From contig JALCBJ010000028.1 in NCBI GenBank assembly GCA_028066595.1, positions 1-64,000 on the forward strand: a stretch of 64,000 nucleotides of DNA, written 5' to 3'. Both the position numbers and the translations under genes were made by a program. The stretch's first letter is position 1; the number at the start of each line of letters is the position of its first letter. This stretch comes from Thermoanaerobaculia bacterium (GTDB lineage Bacteria; Acidobacteriota; Thermoanaerobaculia; Multivoradales; J023). Shown here one piece after another: positions 36,226 to 45,253 of this stretch. The notes beneath the pieces are model-generated. The model was not told the origin of the DNA, ran no database searches, and saw only the letters and a list, made by a program, of their open reading frames with translations.

Positions 36226-37871
36226 TGATGCTTCATCGCGCGCTCGAGGAGGCCCCAGCGCCAAGGTAAGGCTGCACGCAATCGATACCACCATGTCGTC
36301 CGCCGCAGCCAGCCAGCCAGACTCGTGCGCGGAGCCTCGGGAGGCTGCGGCACGAAGCGCCGTCTCGGAAGCACCACTGGCTCCACCGGTGAGGCAGGCG
36401 GCGCTTCCGCCGCTGAAGCAGGCAGCCAGCGAGGCGCCGGCAGCAAGCCACAGCGCAGCGTACAGACCGCATGAATATGATCGACATCACGGATCTCCCA
36501 GCATTCTGTGCCGGCCTTGGCAGGCATGACCAGGAGGCGGAGCCGATCGATCCACTCCGGAGAGACGAGCCAGCAGACGAGGTCCCAGATCGACTCGGCC
36601 TCGGGCACGGCACGGGCGACGGCACCGGCCAATGCTCCGCGGACTGCGAAGGCGAGTGGATACAGTCGGTTCGGATCGGGGGTCCCCAGGACGTGGTCGC
36701 TCTGACCCCAAACCACCACGTCGGTTCGACCCAGATCGTCCATTTCGAAAAGCCCGACCGCGGGACCGGCCCGCCCCGCAGCATGAAGCAACAGGAAGTC
36801 GTCCGGGTCGATCTCCTCCGCCAATAGTTCCAGGGCATCCGCCAGTCGCTGGGGTGGGTCCTGCCACGACAAGACTTGGATCTCACCGGCGCGACGGACG
36901 ATGGGAGGAGGTCCGGAGAACGCCACCGCGGCATCCGACGAAGACGGTGCCTGATCGAGCAAGACCCAGCCGTTCGCCCGAGCGGCGTCCGCGACACCGG
37001 GAATCGACAGCTCCGCCATGGAGGCCACCGCGACGACATCGGCGGCATGCAGGAACTCGGCGGCCGCACCGTCGTCTCCGGTCGGAACGATGACGATCTG
37101 CCGACGCAGCGACTCGGTGCAGTCGGCGAGTACCAAAACCGCTGCATCCCGCCCCACTGCGGTCGGCGTACGCGTAATCACCACATAGGTGATGCCCTCG
37201 GCGGGCGGCCAGAGGTCGACGACCCGCGGCATCAAACCTTCCAGGTCGCGCCCGCCCAAAGACGTAGCCACCACCGCGATCCAGCGCGACTCTGCCGAAG
37301 GGGTCCCGGGCTCCGGTAAGTCTTCTCGGAGGGCATAGTGCGGAGGGAGCAACTCCCCATTTCGTAGATCAAACGCCGCTGCGGGTACGTCGGACAAGAG
37401 GAAATCCGCGGAAGCCAAGAGCCCCGTCTGGCTCCAACTCCTACGCCCCAAACGGGTGAACTGCTGGCGATCTTGCCACACGGTCCGCAGATCATGGGCT
37501 GGGCCTGCTCCGAGACCGACGCCGCGTGGAACGGCACGCAACGCGGGCTCGAACCAGGCATAGTCGACGCTCACGTCGCTGCCGTAGAGAATCGCATCAA
37601 AAGGCTCTTCCTCGTGGCTGCGCAGTGCCTGACGCGCCTGCAACGCATCGGAGGAGTCGCGTGAGCCGTCGGTACCGATGACGGACCGTTTGAGCGCCAC
37701 GAATACCGGCACTCCGGTTCGCCGAACCGTTTCCGAGGCCTCTGAAGACTGATCGACGAACAGCTCGAATCGATGCTCGGACATCGACTTCAACAACCAC
37801 TCGGCGTCGATCGGACCGGCTTGCATCGCAGAGCGATGATGAAGTGTCGTCAGGACGATTGCGATGCGCAT
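36219..37871 (-). CDS. unidentified GT-B-like protein of the glycan cluster
   Basis: A 550-aa soluble protein starting MRIAIVLTTLHH, the beta-strand opening typical of GT-B glycosyltransferases. It contains PFDAILYGSDVSVDYAWFEPAL, ADFLLSDVPAAAFDLRNG (as for a lookup of a sugar receptor), and EFLHAADVVAVASMAELSIPG, which resembles the GT4 donor-site helix with its glutamate. The match is weak: the conserved Lys/Arg and E-x7-E pattern are not clear. The C-terminal 70 residues are Pro/Arg/Trp-rich. It heads a five-gene run on the minus strand. I would call it a divergent glycosyltransferase at best. Confidence 0.6.
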   Translation of the reverse strand: MRIAIVLTTLHHRSAMQAGPIDAEWLLKSMSEHRFELFVDQSSEASETVRRTGVPVFVALKRSVIGTDGSRDSSDALQARQALRSHEEEPFDAILYGSDVSVDYAWFEPALRAVPRGVGLGAGPAHDLRTVWQDRQQFTRLGRRSWSQTGLLASADFLLSDVPAAAFDLRNGELLPPHYALREDLPEPGTPSAESRWIAVVATSLGGRDLEGLMPRVVDLWPPAEGITYVVITRTPTAVGRDAAVLVLADCTESLRRQIVIVPTGDDGAAAEFLHAADVVAVASMAELSIPGVADAARANGWVLLDQAPSSSDAAVAFSGPPPIVRRAGEIQVLSWQDPPQRLADALELLAEEIDPDDFLLLHAAGRAGPAVGLFEMDDLGRTDVVVWGQSDHVLGTPDPNRLYPLAFAVRGALAGAVARAVPEAESIWDLVCWLVSPEWIDRLRLLVMPAKAGTECWEIRDVDHIHAVCTLRCGLLPAPRWLPASAAEAPPASPVEPVVLPRRRFVPQPPEAPRTSLAGWLRRTTWWYRLRAALPWRWGLLERAMKHQW

Positions 37872-37921
37872 CGGATCTGCACGCCGGATCGGTCGGACCG
37901 GCCCTGGGGCTGAGGGAGACT

Positions 37922-37984
37922 AAAAAAAACGTTCATTGGTTGGGATGGTACCGAGATCCGGCCTGACCGGTCCATTGCCGGATC
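37922..37984 (-). terminator. stem-loop and T-run in the 37872-38102 spacer
   Basis: GATCCGGC (37955-37962) pairs with GCCGGATC (37977-37984). Reading on the minus strand, an eight-T run follows at 37929-37922, about 25 bases after the stem. It lies downstream of the minus-strand Tat-type gene (stop 38103) and upstream of the glycan set (start 37871). The distance between stem and T-run is longer than in a classical terminator. The 231-base spacer holds no gene. Confidence 0.35.
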
Positions 37985-38102
37985 GGGCAAACGACCGCCA
38001 AACTGAACGGTCCTCATCGGGACGCCGCCTGGGGGACGGCGCTCTGCCACACAGCCTGCGACTCTCCTATGCTTCTTCGGCCTTCCGTCGAGGAAATTTA
38101 GA

Positions 38103-38771
38103 CTACAGAGCCGCGGGGTGAACGGAGAGGATCAGCCACGGATCGTCTCCGAGCTGTAATACCGACGGGGACCATGACGGACCATCCTGCTGCCTCAGAG
38201 GAATACCGTACGTGCCGGTGCGGAGTTTGGCAGCGCTCGGCTCCGAGTCCACTCGGAGGAGGCTCGACCGATGCACCGCGGCCCCTGAAAGGCGACCGAA
38301 CAGACCGTGTACCGGCCCGACCTCGAGGGAGATCTGCAGGCCTGGCGCCTCGACTGGGACGTCGAACTCGCAGGCTCCGGCGACCCGACAGAACGGACCC
38401 GCGCTGAAGCTCCATGGCGTGAAGGAGTGACCCGTCGGAAAGGTGACGTGCAGCGCCGCATGACGGACGCCATCTTCGGCCAGCCGCTCGGCGTCCCCGC
38501 ACAACCCGTGAACGACCACATGGACACCGTGCGTGGAAAGCTGCTGGTCGCCGGACGCGAGCCGCTGCGCAGGCAGTAAGCGCGCCGGCAGCTCCTCCGG
38601 CACGAGGCTGGCGGTCGTGTCGGAACACCAGCCCAGAACGAGCTCCCGGTCGACCGAAGTCGAACTCAGTCCGTACGTGGACTCCGCCAAGGCGGAAACG
38701 CCCAGCGCTCCAGCCGAGGACATGAGCAGAAAACGACGTCGATCGAGAGTACACGCGATCTCGCTAGCCAT
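38103..38771 (-). CDS. Tat-type exported protein of unknown function
   Basis: A 222-aa protein from ATG 38771, with AGGAGAG just upstream. The N-terminus DRRRFLLMSSAGALGVSALAES is a twin-arginine-like signal (residues 10-31; RRRFL). The mature part is Gly/His/Leu-rich with predicted strands (GVHVVVHGLCGDAERLAEDGVRHAALHVTF, in pieces) and ends DDPWLILSVHPAAL. No catalytic motif or known family is recognisable. Tat export suggests folding or cofactor binding before export. The gene is divergent from the sulfatase-TPR gene. Confidence 0.65.
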   Translation of the reverse strand: MASEIACTLDRRRFLLMSSAGALGVSALAESTYGLSSTSVDRELVLGWCSDTTASLVPEELPARLLPAQRLASGDQQLSTHGVHVVVHGLCGDAERLAEDGVRHAALHVTFPTGHSFTPWSFSAGPFCRVAGACEFDVPVEAPGLQISLEVGPVHGLFGRLSGAAVHRSSLLRVDSEPSAAKLRTGTYGIPLRQQDGPSWSPSVLQLGDDPWLILSVHPAAL

Positions 38772-38930
38772 TCGCTCTCCTATCTGCGCCTTTCGGTCGC
38801 TATTCGTGGATTCTATAGCCACTTTATGCCAAATCGCGGCACCGGCCAATCATTCGAGCACGATCTTGGAGAGCTCGTCTGGCCTCCGATAAACTCAGCC
38901 GCCTATTTCATACCTTCGAACGGCGTCCTG

Positions 38931-41144
38931 ATGCGATTTCTCAGACAGTGGTTTCGTACTCCATGTCCAGCAGCGGGGCGCGCCGCGAAGTTGCTGTTGC
39001 TGACATCTCCGATTCTTGTGGCGTCAGCGTGCGGGCCTCAGCGACCCTGGAACGTGATCCTGGTCACTCTCGACACCACCCGTGCCGACTTTCTCGGCTG
39101 CTATGGACGGTCCAGCGCCCGGACGCCGACTCTGGACGCCCTCGCAGCCAACGGTACGCTGTTCGAAAATGCCTACGCCAGTAACCCGGTCACCCAACCC
39201 TCCCACTCCACGATCCTGACCGGCACCTACCCGATGGTCCATGGCGTGCGCGACAACGGCATGTTCCGATTGCCCGAGGCTCGTGCAACACTGGCAGAAA
39301 TCCTCTTGGAGCACGGCTATGCCACCGGTGCCGCCGTAGGCGGCTTTCCCTTGACGAGGGAGTTCGGTACCGACCAGGGGTTCGAGTTCTACGACGACGA
39401 TCTGACCGCCGGCCGACTCGATCAGCGTGGCCAGCCCGGCCGTCGGCAGTTCGCGACCTGGTACGACGAACGTCCCGCCGGACACGTCAACGACGCCATC
39501 CTGCCCTGGTTGCGACGCCAGGTCGCCGAGACACCTCAGCAGCCGTTCTTCGTCTGGCTGCACTATTGGGATCCCCACGAGCCCCACATCGCTCCCCCAC
39601 CCTTCGGCCAGCTCTTCGCCCATGACCCTTACCAGGGCGAGATCGCCTACGCCGATGCCAGTCTGGGCACTTTCCTCGACGCCGTACGGGATCTGGGCGA
39701 GCTCGAACGTACCTTGGTCGTCGTCACCGCGGACCACGGAGAAGGCCGTTTCGAGCACGAAGAGGTGACCCACGCGTTTCTCGCTTACGACACGACGTTG
39801 CACGTTCCGTTCATCGTGCAGCCGCCACCGTCCGAGGAGACCGGACAGAACCCCCGGGGGCAGCGCATCGCAGAACGCGTCGGCACGGTGGATCTCGTCC
39901 CCACGGTGCTCGATCTCCTGGGCTTCGGCGTCCCTACCGACGTACAAGGACGGTCGCTGGCCTCGTGGATACGGGGCGAGGAGTCACCCCGCCAGCGCGA
40001 TGCTCGCCCCTACTACGCCGAGAGCATGTCGCCGCGGCTGTCCCACGGCTTCGGTGAGCTGCGGGTGTTGTTCCAAGGTCCCTACAAGTTCATCCACGGC
40101 CCTCGTTCCGAGCTGTTCCGACTCGATCAGGACTCGGACGAGTTGCATGACCTCTCGGAGGAGCGGCCTGACGAGCGGGCCGCCCTCGAAGCCAAGCTGC
40201 GCGGGTTCCTCGACGAGCATGCGTCGGACGAGGCGGCGGAGGCGGTGCACGAAGTGGACGACGAGACCCGCAGGCAGCTCGCGGCCTTGGGCTATCTCTC
40301 GACCACCGGTGAATCGTCCCAGACCGTGACCGAGGTCCTGCGCACCGACGGCATCGCGCCCCAGGACCGCGTCGGCGACATCAATCTGCTGAGCCGGCTG
40401 CGCCAGGCTCTGTCCCGCGGCGCCTTTCTCGTCGCGCAACGCACCGCTGCAACACTGGTGGAGCGATCACCCGACAACGCGTTCTACCGCGCCAAGCTGG
40501 CAGCAGCTCACCTCGGGCTGGAGCAACTGGAGGAAGCGGCCACTGTGGTGGACGAGACCGTCAGTTTCTCGGCCGCCAACGTACCCGACTTCCTGGCCGT
40601 GAGCCGAGCTTTGGCCGACGCTGGCCAGACCGCACGCGCGCTGCAGATGGCGAAGCGGCTCGTAGATGCGGAAGAGACCGTCGGGGGACAGCTCATGCTC
40701 GGCAGCATCCTGCGCCAGCAGGGAGACTCCGCAGCCTTCGAAGCGGTGATGGCACGAGCGCTCGAGCTCGAACCCGAGCATCCCGCACCCCATCTCGAGC
40801 TTGCCGAGTTTCGACTGGACAACGGCGCGATCGCCGGTGCGCGACAGCAACTGGAGCAGGTACTCGCACGATACCCGGCACACACGGGCGCGCTATTGCT
40901 CTTGGCACGTACCGAGCTCGCCGAGGGCGAACCCGAGGCCGCCCTGGCCCATCTGGGTCGCGTCGTCTCGCTCGCTCCATACGCCTGCGAGCCTCGATTG
41001 GAACAGATGGCGATCCTCAGTGACCTGGGGCGCGCTACCGAGGCGGAGCAGGCCGCCGAGTTCGTGGACACCTGGTGTGACCAAGAAACTGGACGACGCG
41101 CTTCGAACGAGTCACAGGAATCTCGAAGAGAAGGGGCCCGATGA
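38931..41144 (+). CDS. sulfatase-superfamily lipoprotein with C-terminal TPR region
   Basis: A 737-aa protein from ATG 38931: lipoprotein signal LLLLTSPILVASAC, lipidated Cys 34. The hydrolase domain (about 40-480) has NVILVTLDTTRADFLGCYG (metal Asp48), VVVTADHGEGRFEHEE, and the nucleophile segment S-N-P-V-T-Q-P-S-H (84-92) with Thr88 where formylglycine sulfatases have Cys or Ser followed by Pro-x-Arg. The enzyme is therefore likely a Thr-nucleophile member of the alkaline phosphatase superfamily. Residues about 500-710 are TPR repeats (AFYRAKLAAAHLGLEQLEEAA, APHLELAEFRLDNGAIAGAR). It overlaps the isomerase gene by 4 bases. Distinct from, but related to, the sulfatase at 32507. Confidence 0.85.
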   Translation: MRFLRQWFRTPCPAAGRAAKLLLLTSPILVASACGPQRPWNVILVTLDTTRADFLGCYGRSSARTPTLDALAANGTLFENAYASNPVTQPSHSTILTGTYPMVHGVRDNGMFRLPEARATLAEILLEHGYATGAAVGGFPLTREFGTDQGFEFYDDDLTAGRLDQRGQPGRRQFATWYDERPAGHVNDAILPWLRRQVAETPQQPFFVWLHYWDPHEPHIAPPPFGQLFAHDPYQGEIAYADASLGTFLDAVRDLGELERTLVVVTADHGEGRFEHEEVTHAFLAYDTTLHVPFIVQPPPSEETGQNPRGQRIAERVGTVDLVPTVLDLLGFGVPTDVQGRSLASWIRGEESPRQRDARPYYAESMSPRLSHGFGELRVLFQGPYKFIHGPRSELFRLDQDSDELHDLSEERPDERAALEAKLRGFLDEHASDEAAEAVHEVDDETRRQLAALGYLSTTGESSQTVTEVLRTDGIAPQDRVGDINLLSRLRQALSRGAFLVAQRTAATLVERSPDNAFYRAKLAAAHLGLEQLEEAATVVDETVSFSAANVPDFLAVSRALADAGQTARALQMAKRLVDAEETVGGQLMLGSILRQQGDSAAFEAVMARALELEPEHPAPHLELAEFRLDNGAIAGARQQLEQVLARYPAHTGALLLLARTELAEGEPEAALAHLGRVVSLAPYACEPRLEQMAILSDLGRATEAEQAAEFVDTWCDQETGRRASNESQESRREGAR

Positions 41145-42922
41145 CACTCTGTTGGACCAACGCGCGAAGGCGGTGCTACCCGGTTCTCATTCCCACACTC
41201 ACGGTCTCCGCGTTGCTGCTGGGCGCCTGCTCTCGAGAGCCAGGACATCAGGAACCGAGCGCCGACACCATCGCGACATTCGACGGTGGCACCATCGGCC
41301 TAGCCGCGGTGGAGGCTCGCATGGCGACCACCACCACCAAGGAATGCCGCGCGGTCCGCCGTGCCCAAGGCAGCGCCTCGATCGACCTCCTGGTGCCGTG
41401 CTACCAGAACATCGGGCGCGCGCTGGCTCTCGAGCGACTCATCGCGGCAGAAACCGAAGACTTGGGCCGGTCCCTGAAAGACCTGGGGGCTGCATATTGG
41501 GCGGTTCACAATCAGGCCTATTTGGCGCCTCTTCGGGCCGAGTTGCGACGTGCCATCGACGTCACCGACGAAGAGATCGAGCAGTGGTTCGCCAGCCACC
41601 ACAGCGACTATGACCAACCTGCCCGGTTGACGTTGTGGAACATCTTCCGCCTCCACACGGCACCGGATCGTACGCAAGACACTCTCGACTTCCTCGCCGG
41701 GCTGAAAGCGGAGTACGAAGCGGGGCGGCCGTTCGACCACCTGGCGCGGGAGCACTCTCAGTCCGAGACCCGGCTACGAGGGGGCCTGGTCAGGACGGTC
41801 GCCGAAACCGATCTACCGGACCGTCTCGCGAAGGTGGCGTTTGCCCTCGAAGAAGGTGAACTCAGTGATCCGATCCTCGTCCGCGACGGCGCTGTACTGC
41901 TGCTCGCCCGCAACCGGATTCCCGGCCTGGAGGCGACCTTGGAGTCGGCCCGGACCCAGATTCGCCGCGACTTGACCGTGCAGAAACTCGACAAGCTACT
42001 CGACGAGCGGGCGTCTCATTACCAACCGTCCGCCGAAGACCTGATCCTCGACGAGGCTGCCTTGCTCGCCGAGCTGGACGCAGCGAGCGCGGAAGACGAC
42101 GGCGACAGGGTCGTGCTGACCATCGGAAAACAGAGCCTGTCTGCCTCTGATCTCCGCTCTGCGGCGGGACTGACCGCGGACCAGCGAGTCGACGAGCTCG
42201 ATGCGGCAGGCAAAGAACACCTGCTGTCGATGTATGGCGAGCACCGCCGCACCATGGCTCTGGTCGCCGCCCTGATGTCCTCGGCAGACGACCAAGCGCG
42301 CACCAGAGCTGAAGAGACGATACGAGATCGCGCCCTGCCGCTGCTGGTGGATCGGATCTTGCGCGAGGAAATGGAGGCCGCAGTAGACAGGGATCCTGCC
42401 GTCCTCCGGCAGTATTTCGAAGACAATCGCGCCCACTACCAAAGCACCCTGCGATTCGATCTCGAAATATGGGAGCTGCCCTTCGGGGCAGACCCGCCCG
42501 GACAACTGCGCTCCATGGAGGAGCTCCAGCGCACACTCGTCGCCGGTGATCTAGACCTATCAGAGGCTGTCGATTCGCTCGGTGGCTCGATCCGTGACCT
42601 GGGCTGGCGCTCCTTCGACGATCTCAGCTCTGAGATGCCCGGCAAGGCACGGGAGTATCTCCTCGTCGGAGCTTCCGCCTATTCGGTGCCCTACCAGCAG
42701 GACCAAGCGCTCCACGTGATCCACGTACGGAACCGACAGGAGCCCGGGCCGGTGCAATACGACGAGGTCGCCGAGATCGTTCGCGACGACTATGTCGAGC
42801 GCTTCGAGCAGCGACTGTTTACCCAGGTCGCCGACGTTCGGCTCGAGGCTGCTGGGTATTCTTTCTCCGAGGACACGCTACGCGCCTTGCTCACCAGGGG
42901 CAGCACCGGCAAAAACGAGTGA
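41141..42922 (+). CDS. lipoprotein peptidyl-prolyl isomerase, parvulin/SurA type
   Basis: A 593-aa protein coupled to the preceding gene by ATGA. Lipoprotein signal: PTLTVSALLLGAC, lipidated Cys 30. A SurA/PrsA-like N-terminal helical part is followed by a parvulin domain (about 155-265: LTLWNIFRLH, FDHLAREHSQSETRLRGGLVRTV, FALEEGELSDPILVRDGAVLLLARN). A second, poorly conserved parvulin-like stretch (about 430-560) ends QDQALHVIHVRNRQEPGPV. These proteins assist folding of exported or outer-membrane proteins. Co-translation with the sulfatase-TPR lipoprotein suggests it may serve that protein, which is inference. Confidence 0.82.
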   Translation: MTLCWTNARRRCYPVLIPTLTVSALLLGACSREPGHQEPSADTIATFDGGTIGLAAVEARMATTTTKECRAVRRAQGSASIDLLVPCYQNIGRALALERLIAAETEDLGRSLKDLGAAYWAVHNQAYLAPLRAELRRAIDVTDEEIEQWFASHHSDYDQPARLTLWNIFRLHTAPDRTQDTLDFLAGLKAEYEAGRPFDHLAREHSQSETRLRGGLVRTVAETDLPDRLAKVAFALEEGELSDPILVRDGAVLLLARNRIPGLEATLESARTQIRRDLTVQKLDKLLDERASHYQPSAEDLILDEAALLAELDAASAEDDGDRVVLTIGKQSLSASDLRSAAGLTADQRVDELDAAGKEHLLSMYGEHRRTMALVAALMSSADDQARTRAEETIRDRALPLLVDRILREEMEAAVDRDPAVLRQYFEDNRAHYQSTLRFDLEIWELPFGADPPGQLRSMEELQRTLVAGDLDLSEAVDSLGGSIRDLGWRSFDDLSSEMPGKAREYLLVGASAYSVPYQQDQALHVIHVRNRQEPGPVQYDEVAEIVRDDYVERFEQRLFTQVADVRLEAAGYSFSEDTLRALLTRGSTGKNE

Positions 42923-42937
42923 GTCAGAAGAACGCGT

Positions 42938-43309
42938 TCACTCGACCGCGAAATCCATCAGTTCCACCGGCAGACCATCCGAGCTGTCGATGGTGACATG
43001 CGGGGGCGCGCCGGTACCACAAGCACAAGACCACGCGCAGGATGGATTGACCGTACCCATGTTGCTCGCGAGAAGAAAGTTGGTGGTCATCGCTGCGGTC
43101 GGGGAGCAGAAAAACGCGTTCATCATCGTCGTCTGACAGAGAGCAGGTGCCGTCAGAATCTTGTAGACCGCGGTCGTGCCACCGAACATCATCGTGACCG
43201 TCGTACTCACGCTGCACTGAGACTCCACGGCGGTGGGCTGGGCCAACAAGCAGGCCAGGAGCAAGATCAGGACGAGATAGACTTTCGGTTTACCTTGCGA
43301 CATGTTCAC
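42938..43309 (-). CDS. small secreted cysteine-rich protein
   Basis: A 123-aa protein. GTG 43309 is 5 bases after GGAGG, better placed than the ATG two codons later, so I use GTG. The signal peptide VYLVLILLLACLLAQPTAVES (about 10-30) leaves a mature protein of about 93 residues with six cysteines (32, 58, 68, 91, 95, 97), the last three in a CAWSCACGTG cluster, consistent with three disulfides. No family is recognisable. It is convergent with the isomerase gene (15-base gap) and divergent from the tail-collar genes. Confidence 0.65.
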   Translation of the reverse strand: MNMSQGKPKVYLVLILLLACLLAQPTAVESQCSVSTTVTMMFGGTTAVYKILTAPALCQTTMMNAFFCSPTAAMTTNFLLASNMGTVNPSCAWSCACGTGAPPHVTIDSSDGLPVELMDFAVE

Positions 43310-43583
43310 ATCTACCTCCGGTTCTCGGCTGGCCGATTCCGCTACCTTTGATCCCTCGGAACGGCGGTCTTAGGAGGGACGGTAGCACCACAGTTTGCTC
43401 CCGTCAATCGACCGCGACGGCGTCAATTTCCAGAGGCTCAGCTTCGCCTGCGGCCATGACGCCGACAGAACCAAAACCGGGAGTCAGGCGACACCAGCGA
43501 GATTCCAATCCAACCTACGACGATCGGACAGAAAGATGATATGATTCGAGTGATTTCTCGACATCGACGACAAGGAGGCACAG

Positions 43584-44096
43584 ATGTCTGAGCCGTTTCT
43601 GGCCGAAATGCGGATTGTCGGCTTCAACTTCGCACCAAGAGGCTGGGCGTTCTGCGATGGGCAGATCCTGCCGATCAACCAGAATCAGTCGCTGTACTCG
43701 CTTCTCGGGACGACCTACGGCGGCGACGGCAGAACCAGCTTTGCCCTGCCCGACCTGCGAAGCCGGACGCCGCTCCACAGGGGTGATGGATTCCAGTTGG
43801 GCCAGAAGGGCGGCGCCGAAACGGTCACCCTGACCGCCGCCCAGATCGCGGCCCACACCCATGCCGCCAAGGCTTCGTCGACGGCCGCCAACAGTGGAAA
43901 CCCTTCGGGTCACGTTCTTGCAGCCGCAGATCCTGGCAACGACATCTACCGAGACCCAGAAGCCGCCAGCACAACCGCACTGCGATCCGGAACCGTCACC
44001 AACGCCGGAGGGGGGCAAGCACACAACAACATGCAGCCCTTCATCACGCTGTCGTTCTGTATTGCGCTGCGAGGCCTCTTCCCATCCCGGAACTAG
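43584..44096 (+). CDS. tail-collar domain protein, MdpB type (copy 1)
   Basis: A 170-aa protein beginning SEPFLAEMRIVGFNFAPRGW, then AFCDGQILPINQNQSLYSLLGTTYGGDGRT and ALPDLRSRTPLH: the phage tail-collar (gp12-like) fold as found in bacterial 'microcystin-dependent protein' MdpB relatives. It ends with ITLSFCIALRGLFPSR, which is shared by all three neighbours. No signal peptide. AAGGAGG lies 7 bases before ATG 43584. The biological role of chromosomal MdpB-type proteins is not established. First of three tandem paralogues. Confidence 0.87.
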   Translation: MSEPFLAEMRIVGFNFAPRGWAFCDGQILPINQNQSLYSLLGTTYGGDGRTSFALPDLRSRTPLHRGDGFQLGQKGGAETVTLTAAQIAAHTHAAKASSTAANSGNPSGHVLAAADPGNDIYRDPEAASTTALRSGTVTNAGGGQAHNNMQPFITLSFCIALRGLFPSRN

Positions 44097-44126
44097 TCAT
44101 CGCACAGACTCAGAAGGAGACCGACC

Positions 44127-44645
44127 TTGTCTGAACCCTTTGTCGGCGAAATCCGAATGTTCGCTGGGAACTTCGCTCCGAGAGGCTGGGCCTTCTGCGA
44201 TGGCCAGCTACTCGCCGTATCGCAGAACGACGCGCTCTTCAGCCTTCTCGGCACCATCTATGGTGGCGATGGCCGTACAACCTTCGGCCTGCCTGACGTC
44301 CGCGGCCGAATCCCACTTCACCAAGGAACCGGGCCCGGCCTCTCTCCTCGCCGGCTGGGGTCAAAAGGTGGGGCAGAGAACGAGACCCTCACGACCAACC
44401 AATTGGCGAGCCACACCCATGACTGGAATGCCAACACCGCACCCGCCACGGGCGCGGCTCCACAAGGCAAGGTCGTGGCCCAAACCGCTCCGGTTCGTCT
44501 CTACAATCCGACCAACCAAGGGACCGATCTGGCTTCCACGACCATCGCCAACACCGGCGGATCTCAGCCGCACACCAATCTGATGCCGACACTGTGTATC
44601 AACTTCATCATCGCGCTCGTCGGGATTTATCCGTCGCGGCAGTGA
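44127..44645 (+). CDS. tail-collar domain protein, MdpB type (copy 2)
   Basis: A 172-aa paralogue of its neighbours: SEPFVGEIRMFAGNFAPRGW, FCDGQLLAVSQNDALFSLLGTIYGGDGRTTFGLPD and the closing NFIIALVGIYPSR. The start is TTG 44127 (the annotated first residue replaces a family Met-Ser-Glu-Pro), supported by AGAAGGAGA upstream. It is 30 bases after copy 1 and 10 before copy 3, so the three form one transcript. An extra PGLSPRRLGSKGG loop is shared with copy 3 but not copy 1, so copies 2 and 3 are closer relatives. Confidence 0.86.
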   Translation: MSEPFVGEIRMFAGNFAPRGWAFCDGQLLAVSQNDALFSLLGTIYGGDGRTTFGLPDVRGRIPLHQGTGPGLSPRRLGSKGGAENETLTTNQLASHTHDWNANTAPATGAAPQGKVVAQTAPVRLYNPTNQGTDLASTTIANTGGSQPHTNLMPTLCINFIIALVGIYPSRQ

Positions 44646-44655
44646 GGAGATCGGA

Positions 44656-45183
44656 ATGTCAGAACCATTCATCGCGGAGATCAGAATCTTCGCTGGAAAC
44701 TTCGCACCCCGCAGTTGGGCGTTCTGCGACGGCCAGCTTTTGCCGATTTCCAACAACACGGCTCTCTTCTCTCTGATCGGAACCACCTATGGAGGCGACG
44801 GGCGCACGACGACAGCGTTGCCGAATCTCCAGGGTCGAGCGCCGATGCATCCGGGACGAGGGCCAGGACTGACAGCCCGCCGGCTGGGCGAGAAAGTCGG
44901 TGTGGAGACCGTGACCCTCGTGGAGGCCCAGATCCCCTCCCATAGCCATACCGCGCGAGCAGCGACCAGCGTAGCTCCTACGGGTACCCCTTCCAACACC
45001 ACCGCTCTCGCCCGTTCGGGTGGCGGTCAAGGGTACCAAACCAACACATCGGCCAACCTCGTCGACCTGGCCAGTGAAACGCTGGCCACCACAGGCGGCG
45101 GCCAGGCCCACGACAACATACAGCCCTACCTGACGCTGAATTTCATCATCGCGTTGCAAGGACTGTTTCCTTCCCGCAGCTGA
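44656..45183 (+). CDS. tail-collar domain protein, MdpB type (copy 3)
   Basis: A 175-aa paralogue: SEPFIAEIRIFAGNFAPRSW, FCDGQLLPISNNTALFSLIGTTYGGDGRTTTALPN, PGLTARRLGEKVG and NFIIALQGLFPSR. GAGGAGATCGGA precedes ATG 44656. The variable central part (about 90-140, Ala/Thr/Ser/Gly-rich) differs most between copies, as in receptor-facing tips of phage collar or fibre proteins, so divergence of binding specificity after duplication is plausible (inference). No other tail, baseplate or sheath gene is present in the window. Confidence 0.86.
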   Translation: MSEPFIAEIRIFAGNFAPRSWAFCDGQLLPISNNTALFSLIGTTYGGDGRTTTALPNLQGRAPMHPGRGPGLTARRLGEKVGVETVTLVEAQIPSHSHTARAATSVAPTGTPSNTTALARSGGGQGYQTNTSANLVDLASETLATTGGGQAHDNIQPYLTLNFIIALQGLFPSRS

Positions 45184-45253
45184 CTTCGACAGACCGTTCG
45201 GTCGTACCGGAACCGGATACAGGGCCCGGGGTCCGTTAGGATTCCGGCCCTGG

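Noticed and set aside
37921-37929. A-run as a phase-variation tract
   Set aside because: Eight A residues in a non-coding spacer, with no gene whose frame or promoter spacing clearly depends on it.
43584-45183. Prophage or contractile injection system
   Set aside because: Only collar-domain proteins are present; no sheath, tube, baseplate, terminase or integrase gene is seen.
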